Below the pieces are notes generated by a model. The model worked only from the letters and a program-made list of their open reading frames with translations, did not search any database and was not told the DNA's origin. DNA of 64,000 nucleotides from Vitellaria paradoxa (Eukaryota > Streptophyta > Magnoliopsida > Ericales > Sapotaceae). Shown here one piece after another: positions 1 to 12,300 of the stretch (position 1 is the stretch's first letter; each line of letters opens with the position of its first letter). The stretch is from positions 13,126,520-13,190,519 of the forward strand of contig CM034234.1 in NCBI GenBank assembly GCA_019916065.1, in the 5' to 3' direction. The translations under genes were made by a program, and so were the position numbers.

Positions 1-541
1 AAATTTACAATCCGGTACTCCTAAAACAAACATCTCCTTAAAGAAAATTTCAAGTATATATATATATATATATATATCTCAAATTATTTGCTAATTTGTA
101 TAAAAAAATTATGATAGTTGAAAATTACTTTGAAAACATAAATTATTTTGACGTAAAATGTATAATTTTTAAATTTGTTTTGATTGTCTGTGTTATATTG
201 AATTTTATCTTTAATTTTTATAATATATTATAAAAATAAACATAAAATCATGATAATTTGCTTTATCAGTTATGGAAGCTCATTTGTGATTATGAAAATA
301 ATAATAATTGAGAAAAATATTATGTATATAATTTTTTTTTTTTGAGATCATTCAATATTACATTTAATAATAACCCAAAATCCCATAGTTTGCATTTATA
401 TAATATTATATAAGAAAAAACATTGCAGGCGTTGATGAAATTTAAAAAAAAAATGATGTAACTTCAATATGGTAAGACATTTTTTTTTTATTTTTTAGAA
501 TGTGTTTGGAGTAACAAAAAATGATATAAAATAAGAAAAAG

Positions 542-1248
542 AGGTGCGTTTGGAGTGATAAAAAATAAGAAAAAACGTGATTTTAGGTAAAGAATAGCGT
601 TTAGTGTTTTTTTCCAAATCACGTTTTTTTAGAGATGAACAATGCCAAAACTATTAAAACGGTTTCCCAAATTCGTTCTGACGGACTCGAGAAAATCGCC
701 ACTCAATGTTTTGCACAATAGTTCTATTTTCTATCTACAGTGGTAAAAAATCGTTAGAATGGTTTTCTAAATCTGTTCTAACGGATTCAAAAAATCTCCA
801 ACACCGTTTCGGCGAGATGAACAATGATAAACTGTTAGAATAGTTTTTCCAAATTCGTTCTAACGAATTCAAAAAAATTCGTATAAATGAGCGACAATGT
901 TATTCGTTTGAAAACTTTTGACTCAATGAATATGATTGTCAAAAAAAAATTTCACACTCGGTTAACCTCCTTCCGGATTTTCTGTTTTTTTAACGAAATA
1001 TTGAATTTTTTTGAAATTAGTAAATGTGAAATGTGTAAAAGTGTGATAGAGAATTTTAGTGATTTATAGAAATTGTTAGAGTTTTATTGTATTTTATTTT
1101 ATTTTATTTGTTGGCTCTTTAAATAGTGCCAAAGTAAAATAAGTTGTGAATTCGTAATTCGTATAGTGAAATAAAAAGTGAATAACTTTTAAAATTTTTC
1201 TGATTTTTTCACAATTTTTAGAATTTTTTGTCGCTTTAAACTAGGCCT
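542..1248. repeat. Family-1 inverted-repeat element (about 700 bp)
   Basis: The left end reads AGGTGCGTTTGGAGTGATAA and the right end, reverse-complemented, reads AGGCCTAGTTTAAAGCGACA. These are imperfect terminal inverted repeats. The interior contains a tandemly repeated motif around AAAACGGTTT and TCGTTCTGACGG. The same termini and interior recur at 7608-8128 and around 10070-11010, and inverted at 61840-62030, so this is a dispersed non-autonomous family. No transposase is encoded. No clear target-site duplication is visible, so the exact ends and superfamily are uncertain. Confidence 0.5.
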
Positions 1249-1389
1249 TAATTTATTACAGTACCCTTTTTCCTCCCATTAATTTTTAAGTTTTGAATCA
1301 GATGGCTTTCAAAAATTACTGTAACGTGGCCTGACATTTTTAATTTTTAATGGCCATATCAATTTTATTTTGTACCCTTAAATAAATAA

Positions 1390-1519
1390 GAGTGTGTTTA
1401 AAGTGATAAAAAATAAAATAAAGTGACATAGGTTGTGAGTTCGTAATTTATGCAGTAAACTAAAAAAATAAATATTTTTTAAATATTTTTTTTAATTTTT
1501 AACAAACTAAACACAACCT
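1390..1519. repeat. Short Family-1 copy
   Basis: This segment of about 130 bases begins GTGTGTTTAAAGTGATAAAA and ends with the approximate reverse complement of that start. Its inside motif (GTTGTGAGTTCGTAATTTATG) is shared with 20833-20981. It looks like a short deletion derivative of the longer Family-1 elements. Confidence 0.4.
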
Positions 1520-2057
1520 AAATATACACATTAATTTTTGGACAAATTGTGCGTTTTCAGGCGACAAATTATAACAATCAACAAACTATTCCTACATACG
1601 CAATTGATAATAGCATTACTAATAATTTTAATACAATTTGATGGAAATTGGCAGCCATGGAAAAAACCAAACCGACCATTCTACCAAACCAAAAAAAAAA
1701 AAAAAAAAATGGATTGAATTGCGTGGCATAGAAAATTAACAGATAGCCACTAACGAAAGTAGGTAAGCTCGTACGTATGAACTTGATTGAAACTTCTGAG
1801 AGGTTCCAAAGTCCAATAATAAGTTGAGGGTAGAATCAAAGTCGGTCTGTTCTTTAACGAGGATATGTCCATTGGTTGTTGTTTCTTCTGAATCTTGCCA
1901 AAAGCATCAACGTCTCGATCACGTGTTTGCCTCTTCAGCAATTTTGAAGTTGCATATCCTACCCATAGAAAGCAAAAAATGTACACGGCTCTTAGAGGGT
2001 TTTAAGGGCAGCCACTGTTTTCCCCCCAGACTATTTTGAATTTAATTCATAGATGAT

Positions 2058-2059
<2 letters not shown>

Positions 2060-2098
<39 letters not shown>
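2060..2098. repeat. (AT)n microsatellite
   Basis: An uninterrupted AT dinucleotide run of about 39 bases. Similar shorter runs occur at 52-77, 29020-29035, 42366-42387 and 56832-56853. Confidence 0.9.
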
Positions 2099-2100
<2 letters not shown>

Positions 2101-4918
2101 CACTTATCCATTTAAAATTTACATTCACACATCTTTTTTTGAAATATCTGCCACTATTAAATCATTTTATCGATTAGGTCATCAATGTTAAATTAAAAAT
2201 AGTATGATCAATGCCAAAAAATCATATGAAAAATATCTATTTTACCGATTTAGATTATATAAAATGATTAAAATGTTATTGAGATTTTCAAATATTACCC
2301 AAAAAAATAAAATATTATTTTCTTTTTGGATTATAGTCCAGTTCCATTCCCAAAATTGATATCAATGTTTGAAAATGAAAAACAACAAAATAAAGTATAA
2401 ATATTGCGAGTTATTCCCTTCATATATCTATAATTTATTTTTTATTTTATACTTTTGAAGATTATAAGGGTATTTTAAAAAAATTATATAATATAATGGG
2501 GTAAAGAGATTTATTATAAGAGTTTTTTCATACAAGCACACTACTGCCCATTTAACATTAATAACCAGATTGACAAAAAAATTTATTTATGACACATAAA
2601 ATAAGAGTTTTGAGGATAAATTCGAAATGTTGGTGATAAGTATTAATAATTTGCCGAACATTAAGAGAAGGTAGATAATATTTTTCCTTGAGTTAGCTTT
2701 TTCATTTTTATTTTTTGTTTCAATAAAAAAAATGAAATGAATTACCAAAAAAAAAAAAAGTGTTTTTGGTGATTCACTTATTTTAGGTGATAAGATGCTG
2801 ATTGCATGCTAGTAAAATGTAAAAAGTTAATCAGGTTTTACGTGCTCCAATCTTCTTTGCCGAATTTTATTGAAAGAGTAGAGTGATATTAAAATTGAGT
2901 TCGTTCGATTAAAAATTAATAATTTATATTTATTTAAGTATTTTTTGAGTTAAAAATACATAAATAAATTTAAATTATTAAATTTTAATTTAAAGATTCA
3001 CGACCTAATAACCGGGGTTGACATTATTTTATATGTTTCACTGTGGCAAATCAAGAGTTCAATATTTGAATAAATTCCCTCTTGTTTTTTGCCCTTTTCA
3101 GTGATGGAGAATAAAATTACGTGGGTTGTTTTTCCCCAAAATTTGCATAGGTGACACGTCGGTGCATCAAATCAAAATTTTTATTTATTCATATTCCAAA
3201 ACTACCTGTCACAATGCACTGGAAGCGGTGATACATAAAAAAGTAAAAATAAAAATGAAAAAGAAAAAGCATATAATCCTTAAATTCGCATCATGTCTTT
3301 ATCCTAGCAATAAGAACGGAATTCACTATAAAAACACATTATGTTTTGTCTACCAATTAAAAAACTTGATGGATCCGGGAGGCAATCGTTACATGACATT
3401 AAAATTGTGAGTTGTTCGATCGCATCGGATGACTCACAACAAAAATAAATTTAAAAATTTTTATTAAAAATTTATAAACTTATTTTTAAATCTCGTTTGA
3501 CTAAATGAACAAATTCTATAAATCTTCAACAACTCTTTTATCTTTAATTTTTTCATCATTACGAATTTCAAAAAATTTTAATATTTTATTAAAAAATATT
3601 TAAAATTTAATATTAAATGTTCTTAAAAAAAAAACTGATATAACACAAATATCACAAATTCGTAATAAAAGTTGAACATAAAAATTAAATCACAAAACCA
3701 CTAAAAATTTAAACAAAAAATTATGCATCATCGCTGGCAAATTCTTCTTCTTCATCACTCGAACTTAGAAAGTAATATAGATTAAAGTTTAAAATTTTAA
3801 TATTCCTAAATTTTTATCTTGTATCAAAATATTAGCAATAACTTATGTGTACAGCACTTTGAACAAAATTAATATTAAATTTCTTATATAACTGAAACTT
3901 TAGACAAAAAGTACAGATCAAAAAAAAAAAAAAAAAACTGTGATAATTCATGAGCTTTATATCCTAATAGTTATTACATATATTTTGGTGTTTCTTTTTC
4001 AATTAATTTTTATGGTGCTTTATTTTGGTAGGTTCAACTTTCTAAAAATTATAATTGGGTATAATTTAAGTTTGCAGTTTTAATTTGTATATGATCTCTA
4101 CCATTGAAATATAATAAAATTTAAAATACTCTAAACTGTTTTGTGAGATAGATATTAGTAAGGTCGACTAAAATAAGAATTGAGTGAGAATTAAAATATA
4201 AAAATGATCTTAATCATTAAATGAAAAAAAATAATGCTTAACTATTGAATCTTAATTTGTAAAAGTATATTTTAAAAAATTATCTTATGTAATTGTATAA
4301 ATTTCTCTTGTCGTGTTATTTTTAATAAAAATTAGATAATGGGTATTGGGTATGAACTTTCCCGATGAATGTGACAAATATGTTACTAATATTTTTAGTA
4401 TGGGTACTCCTACTACTTGATGAGTATTTTACTAATATTCTACTCGTGATCATTTCTAGGCTTTGCTCGGGAGGAATAAAAAGAAAAATATTAATTTTTA
4501 GTACCAAGTAAAATACCAAAAGTTATTAATTTTGTTAAGTTGATAGATTGTCAAGATATTAATTTTTGCTGAATTAACGAGAGATATAATGACAATTTTA
4601 TTTTAATCTAATTTAAAAATTACCAAAATTTTTAGTAAACATTTAAAATTATCAAAAGTAACTAAAAGTTTTTATCTGTTTTACGGAACACCTAAAAGTT
4701 ATAAAAATTTACTAAAGATTTCTATTTATTTTATCAAACACAAAAAATTTAACTTATTAACTTTTACTAAAAATGACCAAAAATGACTAAAAATTTAACT
4801 GCAAATAGAGCTGCCTATCACTAAGCTTCAAATAGTTTGAAGGGTTCTCTTCCTCATCGGAATTCCCTTTTCATCTTTCCCCCAGAACTGATATTGTAAC
4901 GAGGGAACAATTTGTATC

Positions 4919-4968
4919 CTGATAATTTTAATATAATTTCTCCCTGATAATTTTAATATAATTTCTCC
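4919..4968. repeat. 25-bp tandem duplication
   Basis: Two adjacent identical 25-base units, each starting CTGATAATTTTAATATAATT. It is a local duplication with no gene nearby. Confidence 0.8.
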
Positions 4969-5989
4969 CGAGTTTCAAAAAAAAAAAAAAAAAAAATTAG
5001 TTGGAGATGACTAATATGTGACGATTAGAAAATAACAAAAATACTCTAATAACTGTATTATAATTAATTTAAATTAAAACATGATCAATTATGATTTTAA
5101 TTAAATAGGGGTCAAATTTTGATAATACATAAATTTTAAATATAATAATTAACTCTTTCTTACCTTTGTGAATTAATATAAAATCGTAACAATGAATTAT
5201 TTCAAATAATTAAAAAATATTATTGTATTAATGTAATACATTATACAAATGAATATTTTATAATAATTAATAATCATCGTTCAAGTTTAAATGAAAGAAG
5301 AAAAATAGAAAACGATATTATTTCGCTTTTGATGAAAAAAAAAAAAGAACAAATAATTTATCCTGGCACATTTACTTTATTCTGTCACACTTATTTATTT
5401 GTTGTGTAAAAAATTAATATTAGGCAAAACATTTATATGCCTATTAATTTAAAAATTAAAAATTATTGAAACAAACTTTTTCTGGTAAGTATGCTAATAT
5501 TTCCATATCCTTTTTATAAATATATTTTTATAAAATATTGCGTGGGTTTGAAAGGGGGAAAAAAGCAAATTTTAGTATTTTTTATTTATTTATTTTTGGG
5601 CAGTTAACATCTCAAAATTTTTGAAAATATTTTAAAATAACCAAAAATTTTTTAAAAATTCTTAAAAATTTCTCTAATATTTTACCAAAACAAGCAAAAG
5701 TTACTAAATTTTTCTAAAAGTTATTAAAATTGTAGTTAAACAGGGAAAAATTATTAAAATTTTTTATTTATTACATCAAACACATTAAAAATTGCACTTA
5801 AAATTAGTGCGTGATTCTGGAACTTTGTCTCATGACAAAAATTTGGAAGCTCTTCCCACTTGTCGCGTTCATTGCTTTTCCACGTAATTACGGCCCACAC
5901 CCGTGGCCCACCCTACAATTAACTAGAACACGCTTTCTCTTCGGTTCTCTTCTCTTCGTCTCCTTTCTGCTTGACCAAAGAAATACATC

Positions 5990-6140
5990 AATGAGGTATT
6001 TAGGGTGAAAAAAAAAAGAGGTAATTTAAAATAATTTATGAACTCATTTGTGTAATAAAATAAAAAATAAATAATTTTTAAAAATTTTTAAGAATTTTTA
6101 AAATTTTTTAGTATCTTACATCGCGTCAAATGAATGTTAA
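5990..6140. repeat. Probable degraded short Family-1 copy
   Basis: It has the same layout as 1390-1519 and 20833-20981: a 5' GGTATTTAGGGTGAAAAAA end, an internal AATTTATGAACTCATTTGTG motif, and an AT-rich tail ending near CATCGCGTCAAATGAATG. The similarity is weak and the ends are uncertain. Confidence 0.3.
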
Positions 6141-6388
6141 AAACAACTATACACACTTTGTCGCTATTTATAAATAAATAATATAATTTTTTTGTAATTT
6201 AAAAATGCACTTGCATTAAAAAAAAAAAATAAGCATAGTAAGGCAATTACCCATCTTAACCTTCCCTCTAAGGGGAGCTGGCGAATTCCCGTGGTCTATT
6301 GTGTATAATTTAACCATTAAATTCAATTAATAATGCTTATGCAATGATTAAAATATAGAGAGTCGGCCCGACCTAGACTTGTAAGGGC

Positions 6389-6544
6389 AAGGGCTTGTTT
6401 GGTGGACAAAAAAAATATCAAAAGTTATTAAATTTTAATTTTTTTATATTTTTTTAATAAAATTTTAATATATATCACATTTATGTCACATCTTTGTATT
6501 TTTACTATAATTTTTCCTCAACTTTTTTTCAACCAAACAACCCA
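6389..6544. repeat. Family-2 MITE-like element
   Basis: The ends read GGGCTTGTTTGGTGG and, on the right, the inverse CCAACCAAACAACCC seen as CAACCAAACAACCCAC. The interior shows the TTTTTAATAAAATTTTAATA and TTTTTACTATAATTTTTC motifs shared by the copies at 7186-7475 and 23826-23973. It is a short non-coding inverted-repeat element. No target-site duplication could be fixed. Confidence 0.5.
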
Positions 6545-7185
6545 CTGGTGAGTTCTCAAATAATGAGATATATTATAAGAATTATTGTAAATAAAATAAT
6601 TTGTCAGATGTCAACCGGTCACCAAATTATAAAATATAAATAAAAACTATACTTGTATTATTGGATAGAAAATAAAATACTCTTATTTTTACATTATAAT
6701 TTTAAAACTATTTTTGAGAAGAGTAGTTAGGTGCTTAGTTTTTCAATTTTTTTTTAAAAATAACTAAATTTGTTCTTTTACATTTTAAATTTATTTCAAA
6801 TGATAAAAAAGTCAAATTAATAGAAAATTAAAAAACTAGTTCCTAAAAAATTAAATTTTCTTCCTCAACATTAAAAAAAAAATCAAATTTTTAATAATTA
6901 GTTAAAAAAATTAAAATTTCCCCCTCAAACTAAAACTGTATGTCATTATATTTATTAAATGAAATAATTTATAATACTTGACAGTAGAAAGTGCATGGAT
7001 CCATTTAGTTTAAACTTTGGTTGAGTGTAGGACTTAAAAAAAGTTATTATTATTATTACTTTTTTTTTGGTGTTTGGAAAGGAAAAATAAGTTAGTTTTT
7101 TTATAGTTAATTTTTAATATCTTTATTAATTTAACATGATTTTTGTAAGAGCATAAATATGATCATCAGGAAAAAAATAAAAAGG

Positions 7186-7475
7186 TATTTGGTGGGTCAA
7201 AACCAACTAAACCAATTAACTTTTATTAACTTTTTATACCATTTTTCAATCAAATTTTATCAGTTATCATTTTTATATTAAATCTTTATAGTTTTACTGT
7301 TTTTTGGCTAGACTTTTGTCAAGGAATGTTTGATTGGTTAAAAGTAACTAAAACACACTAATTTTTATCTATTTTTATATTTTTTTATTAAATTTTATCA
7401 CATATTATTTTTATATTAAATTTTTATATTTTTACTATATTTTTTAGCTGAACTTTTGCTATCTAAACACTCCTA
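7186..7475. repeat. Two adjacent Family-2 MITE-like copies
   Basis: Two copies lie head to tail, at about 7186-7312 and 7330-7475. Both carry the run TTTTTATATTAAATCTTTATA or its variant TTTTATATTAAATTTTTATA, followed by a TTTTTTGGCTAGACTTTTG-type 3' motif. The second copy is the better preserved. Confidence 0.45.
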
Positions 7476-7607
7476 TACCCGATTGTCAAACACAGCACTT
7501 ATATTTAACTCAAAATTGAATTAACTAATACAGAATGGAAAATATCGGTTGGGTTGGATTTCCGACTTGTCCCACAGTTGCATATGGGACATGGGAAGTG
7601 TCAAAGC

Positions 7608-8128
7608 ATGGAACTTTCTGTAGTGATAAAAAATAATAAAAAATGTGATTTTGAGTAAAGAAAGGTGTTTAATATTTCTTTTTAAATTGTGTTTTTTTGA
7701 AAATAAATGGTACCAAAACTATTAAAACAGTTTTCTAAATTCATTCTGACGGATTCAAAAAAATATTTTTTTTTTCTCTGGACAATATCAAAATTGTTAG
7801 AACAGCATTCTAAATCTGTTCTAATGAATTTTATACCAGTAAACCATTAAAACGATTTGTCCAAATTCATTCTAATGGATTTAAAAAAATAGAGATAAAT
7901 TAATAACAATGGTACTCGTTTGAAAATATTTCGACGCTAATAATATGAGTATGAAAAAAAAATTTTAATTCGATTAATTTCATTATGAATTTTTTAATTT
8001 TTTAATAAAATATTAAAATTTTTTGACTTAGTAGAAGTGAAAAAAAGTAAAATGTGACGGAGAATTTTAGTAAGCGTAGAAATGGTTGAAGTTTTATGTA
8101 ATTTTTTAGTGTATTATAACACTCCAAA
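7608..8128. repeat. Family-1 element just upstream of the PEPC gene
   Basis: This segment repeats the order of motifs seen at 542-1248: GTAGTGATAAAAAATAAT, then GTAAAGAAAGGTGTTTAAT, then the AAAACAGTTTTCTAAATTC repeats. It ends near TAGTGTATTATAACACTCC, close to the SINE at 8149. The SINE and this element together fill the half-kilobase upstream of the PEPC leader. Confidence 0.5.
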
Positions 8129-8148
8129 CGGTTAAATCGAAGCGGGGG

Positions 8149-8395
8149 GCCGAGTGGAAGTCGGGCTCGCCTTAGAGCTTGGTCCTCTCGAGGTTTCGGG
8201 TTGGATTCCCCCACAGGGGGTGGGTTACCGCTGTAATGGCGGGTGCCTAATGGCCTCCTCTCGATCGTGTCGGTCAGCCAGGGATTGCCTAGGCTGGTTA
8301 ACTCTCCAGGGGCCTTTGCCGACTAGGATTCTGGAGCGTATTTCGCCCTGTGCGCACTGCAATACGGGGTAGCGGCTGCGGACTTCCACGTACCA
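8149..8395 (+). mobile_element. tRNA-derived SINE, copy 1 (upstream of PEPC)
   Basis: About 247 bases, closely similar along their whole length to the element at 41106-41365. Both end in exactly the same 3' terminus, CTTCCACGTACCA, with no poly-A tail. The 5' part is tRNA-like, with an A-box-like GGCCGAGTGG and a decayed B box (GGGTTGGATTCC). The flanking 10-mer GAAGCGGGGG is present at 8139-8148 and again at 8396-8405, which fits a target-site duplication. Compared with copy 2 it lacks the first dozen or so bases of the head. The insertion lies about 350 bases before the PEPC start codon. Confidence 0.75.
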
Positions 8396-8405
8396 GAAGC
8401 GGGGG

Positions 8406-8753
8406 CAGCTTTGGCTCACATCTTTCCTTCCTTCCCCCTCTCTCTCTCTCTCTCTCTCTCTCCTTCTTCCTGGGATCTTCTGATCTGTCATTTTTTTTTT
8501 CTCGTGTAGAGATCCATTCTCTGGACTCATCTTCACGTGGGTATCACGAGAATCATTTCACTGCGTCTTTTTCTCCCTCGATAGTATCCATAGCTTTGCG
8601 TAGCTTTTCTAATCAAATTTCCTGACTCGGTAGTTGATGGTAATACCGCTGAAGCCCTATCTGATCCGTGATTGTGGTTGAGATTCGGTTGATTTATCGG
8701 CGAGTCACAGGAGCTCCCGACCGAGGTAAATAGCCGAGAACAGAGATTGCGAA
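8406..8753 (+). promoter_or_regulatory. PEPC 5' leader / proximal promoter with (CT)n tract
   Basis: The region between the SINE and the PEPC ATG is unusually rich in pyrimidines, with a CT run at about 8437-8462. Such runs are common in plant 5' leaders. No TATA box is obvious in this stretch, so the transcription start cannot be placed. It may begin just downstream of the SINE. An intron in the leader is possible but I cannot show one. Confidence 0.5.
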
Positions 8754-9290
8754 ATGGGGACCCGGAACGTGGAGAAAATGGCCTCAATTGACGCGCAGTT
8801 GAGGCTTTTGGCACCAAGGAAGGTGTCGGAAGATGACAAGTTGGTTGAGTACGATGCTCTTTTGTTGGATCGATTTCTTGATATACTTCAGGATTTACAT
8901 GGGGAGGAAATTAGAGAAACGGTAATGAAATCTTTTTTTTTTTGGTTTCATTTGTAATTTTCTTTTTTGCCGGTGATATAAATTTGATGAAAGGTATAGC
9001 TGATCTTCTGCAATCTCATTTGTTCTTTTGATGAAAGATATAACTGATCTCCTGCAATCTCATTTGTCTTTTTTGTTTTTTTGGTTTGAGAATGTTGGCT
9101 GACATGTGTTTATCGGTGTATACATATGTGTGGTGGTTGCTTTCTGAGCTTTAATTGTGCTATTTTTTTTTTTATCAAATTGGTTTTGGAAGATACCACT
9201 TTGGAGTTATGCCAGAAAGTTATACCCTCTCTTTTTGTTTAAAGTGTATACATATGTGTGTTGATTGTCTTCTGAGCTTTAATTGTGCCC

Positions 9291-9323
<33 letters not shown>

Positions 9324-12300
9324 CACACACACACACAATTCTTCTTCTTCTTCTTTTTTCTTTTTTAAATTGGTTTTGGAAGATACCACTTTGGGGTTAT
9401 GCCAGAAAGTTATCCCCACGCTTGTTGTTAATATTTATTTACTTTATTTAATTTTGATGAGCTTTCCACTAGTTGACTTAGCGGGCTTCTAAGATATTCT
9501 TTTTGTGTTTACACTAAAGAAGCCATGCCCAATTTGATTTTCTTGACTAAAACTTCATTCTTTTGCTAGCTTGATAAACATTTGAATAAAATAATTGCAA
9601 ATTTGCGTAGTTTTTGTTTGTGAAGTTACTTGGGTTCTGTTCACCACAAAAAAGACATACCCCCTTCTATATTTCTGGTTGGAAACTTAACCCTATGCTT
9701 GGTTTTTAAAGAAGGGAAATGTAAAAGAATGGAAAATTAGAAATTTACCAATGTCTTGTTTGGTTTTGATAAATTAGTAGGGGAGAAAGGAAATGGAAAA
9801 CAAAATGCAGAGAAAATTTTCTTTCTTCCTATTTTATTTTTATTTTCTCCTCTCTCTTTTTTCTTTTCCTATTATACTAGTTTTATATCTTTTTTTCTTC
9901 CCTCTTTCCTTCCACAATCAAACACTAGAAAATTATTTTCTTCTCCTTTTCTCTTCTCTTACTTTACAAAACCAAACAGGAGAAAATATTAATTTTCTTC
10001 ACATCTTCTCCCACTTCCTCTAATTATCACTTTGCCTTCTTTTCTCTTTCAATGGAATGTCTATTGCATTTGGAGCATCGAAAAATAACGAAAAATGTGG
10101 TTTAGGTAACCATTTGGCGTTTGGCGTGCACCCACCAAATCACGTTTTTCAGAGATGAATAGTGATATTTGTTGACTTTTGCGTCAGCTTTTTGGAGAGA
10201 GAATCCACTTGAACGGGTTTTTTGGGGTTCGTTCAAACGGTTTTATATCAGAATTAATTGAAAGTCATTGAAAAGTTTTTGAGATTTGTAGAAAAGTTTG
10301 GGTAAAGTATGAAAATCATCCTTACACTTTACCCTCGCTCTCACTTTGGTCCCAATGGTTTTAATTGCGACAGTCACTAGTACACGTAGGTGAGTGAGCG
10401 TTTGACATATGGTAGACAGACAATCCTCACCTCATTTGAGGGTGCTACGTCATCACTCTGCCACGTGGACAATCAGCAATATGACGCATGGCGGACAATC
10501 TCTATGTCATTATTCTGCCACATTGACCATCTTACAAAATGATAGTTTTACCCTTGCCTTAACCGTGGTTAGTTGCCACTTCATTACTCAGCCACGTGGA
10601 CAATTAGTAATCTAACACATGGCGGATAGTCTCCACGTTATCACTCTGTCACGTGGATTATCTTGCGAGATGATAGTTTTACCCTCGCCTTAATAGTGGT
10701 TTGTAACAGGCAATAGACAGAGAGACTTGATTGTTACTTGACCGAAAGCGTAAGGATTTGATTGCTGCAATTGAAATAATTGGAACCAAATTGAGACCAA
10801 GGGTAAAGTGTAGGGGTGGTTTTTGTACTTTACCCAAAAATTATTGGGGTTTGTGGAAATGTTATTGGGGTTAGTAAAAAATTTATTGGGATATGTAGAT
10901 ATATATAAATTTATAAAAATTTCACAAAGTACGAGAAGGAAAATGTGTTAGAAAGTTTTAGAGGTTTTCAGAGATTTACTCACTTTTTCAGCGTGCCAAA
11001 CAGGCCCTAAGTTAGTTATTGCCCTTTTTAAGAAAAAGAAAAAGGAAGCAAAATAATGGCTTTTGCATTGGCCTTTAAAGAGGCATATTGACTTTCTGGA
11101 ATTCCATTCTTAGTTCTGCTGATTTATGAGCAAACTGCAGTCATATGTAGTTTGAACTATATTCTAGTTCCATTATGGTATGTTTAATTTCAAAGAGAGA
11201 GTTCTTTTTCACAACACTATTAGTATGGAGTAGTTTAAGTTTCTTTGTAGAGTGAAAAACCGGTCTTGAAAATTCATTTTTTGTAGCTTGTTGGCATAGT
11301 CACGGCATGAGCTCAATTCCCTAGAAATGTTTTTTGGGAGTGAAAGAAATAACTCATTTATGTTCTGTATATAATATGAATTAGGTTCAAGACTGTTATG
11401 AGCTTTCTGCTGAGTATGAAAGGAAGTCTGACCCCCAGAAATTGGAGGAACTGGGGAATGTGCTGACAAGTTTGGATGCCGGAGATTCTATTGTAGTTGC
11501 TAAATCTTTCTCCCACATGCTTAACTTAGCCAACTTGGCTGAGGAGGTTCAGATAGCTTACCGACGAAGGATTAAGTTAAAGAAAGGTGATTTTGTTGAC
11601 GAGGCATCTGCAACTACCGAATCAGACATCGAAGAGACCCTTAAGAGGCTTGTTGGGGAGTTGAAAAAGTCGCCTGGAGAAGTTTTCGATGCTTTGAAGA
11701 ACCAGACAGTTGATTTAGTCCTTACAGCGCATCCCACTCAATCTGTCCGTAGATCTTTGCTGCAAAAACATGCAAGGTCTGTTCTATAAATTGGAATAAA
11801 TTTGCAGCCATCCATTCGACACCTGCTTCTATTTTTTTTTTTAATTTTCAGATGCCCACTGATCACTTGTAATTTATTCTTAGCAGTTATAAAATGACTC
11901 ATAATACTATCTGATAAATGCATTGTTTGTTTTTCTTGGTTTAGTTTTTATTGATATGTAATTCTCTTTCTTCATTTTTTTTTCCAAGGATTCGGAATTG
12001 TTTGACCCAGTTGTATGCCAAAGACATAACTCCTGATGATAAGCAGGAGCTTGATGAGGCTCTACAGAGAGAGGTATTTCTCTTCTAGTTTGTTTCAGTT
12101 TCCTGCTACTCCATCTATGGTAATGAAAGATTCATGTTATAAATTTGTATTATGATTAGTTAATCTAATACCTATATACTACTTTGGACGACTATGCAGG
12201 TATACGACCGAACTACTCTATGGACAACTACAAAGCTTTTATGCATACATACATATATATTGATTTTCTTATTTTATAGGGTAACTTTCTAATGTGGTTA

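Larger units (their letters stand above)
1..7607. other. AT-rich intergenic region with dispersed repeats, no gene recognised
   Basis: I see no coding exon with a recognisable protein in this stretch. It is very AT-rich, with long A and T runs, an AT microsatellite near 52-77 and several dispersed inverted-repeat elements listed separately. Open frames here are short and low in complexity. The stretches between the listed elements hold only AT-rich sequence with no family I recognise. Segments around 4600-4800 and 5600-5800 resemble the internal sequence of the Tourist-like elements near 21.4 and 63.3 kb, but their ends are not clear. Confidence 0.6.

Noticed and set aside
8149..8395. Possible real tRNA gene upstream of PEPC
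   Set aside because: The B box is mutated, the tRNA arms do not pair over a full cloverleaf, and similarity to the element at 41106-41365 continues for 170 bases beyond the tRNA-like head, so it is a SINE.
8225..8817. Minus-strand open frames of about 90-100 residues over the SINE and PEPC leader
   Set aside because: They are shadows of the SINE, the CT tract and PEPC exon 1, with no recognisable protein.
9155..9492. Proline-rich open frames over the poly-C tract
   Set aside because: They translate the C homopolymer and CA repeats inside PEPC intron 1 and have no gene-like features.
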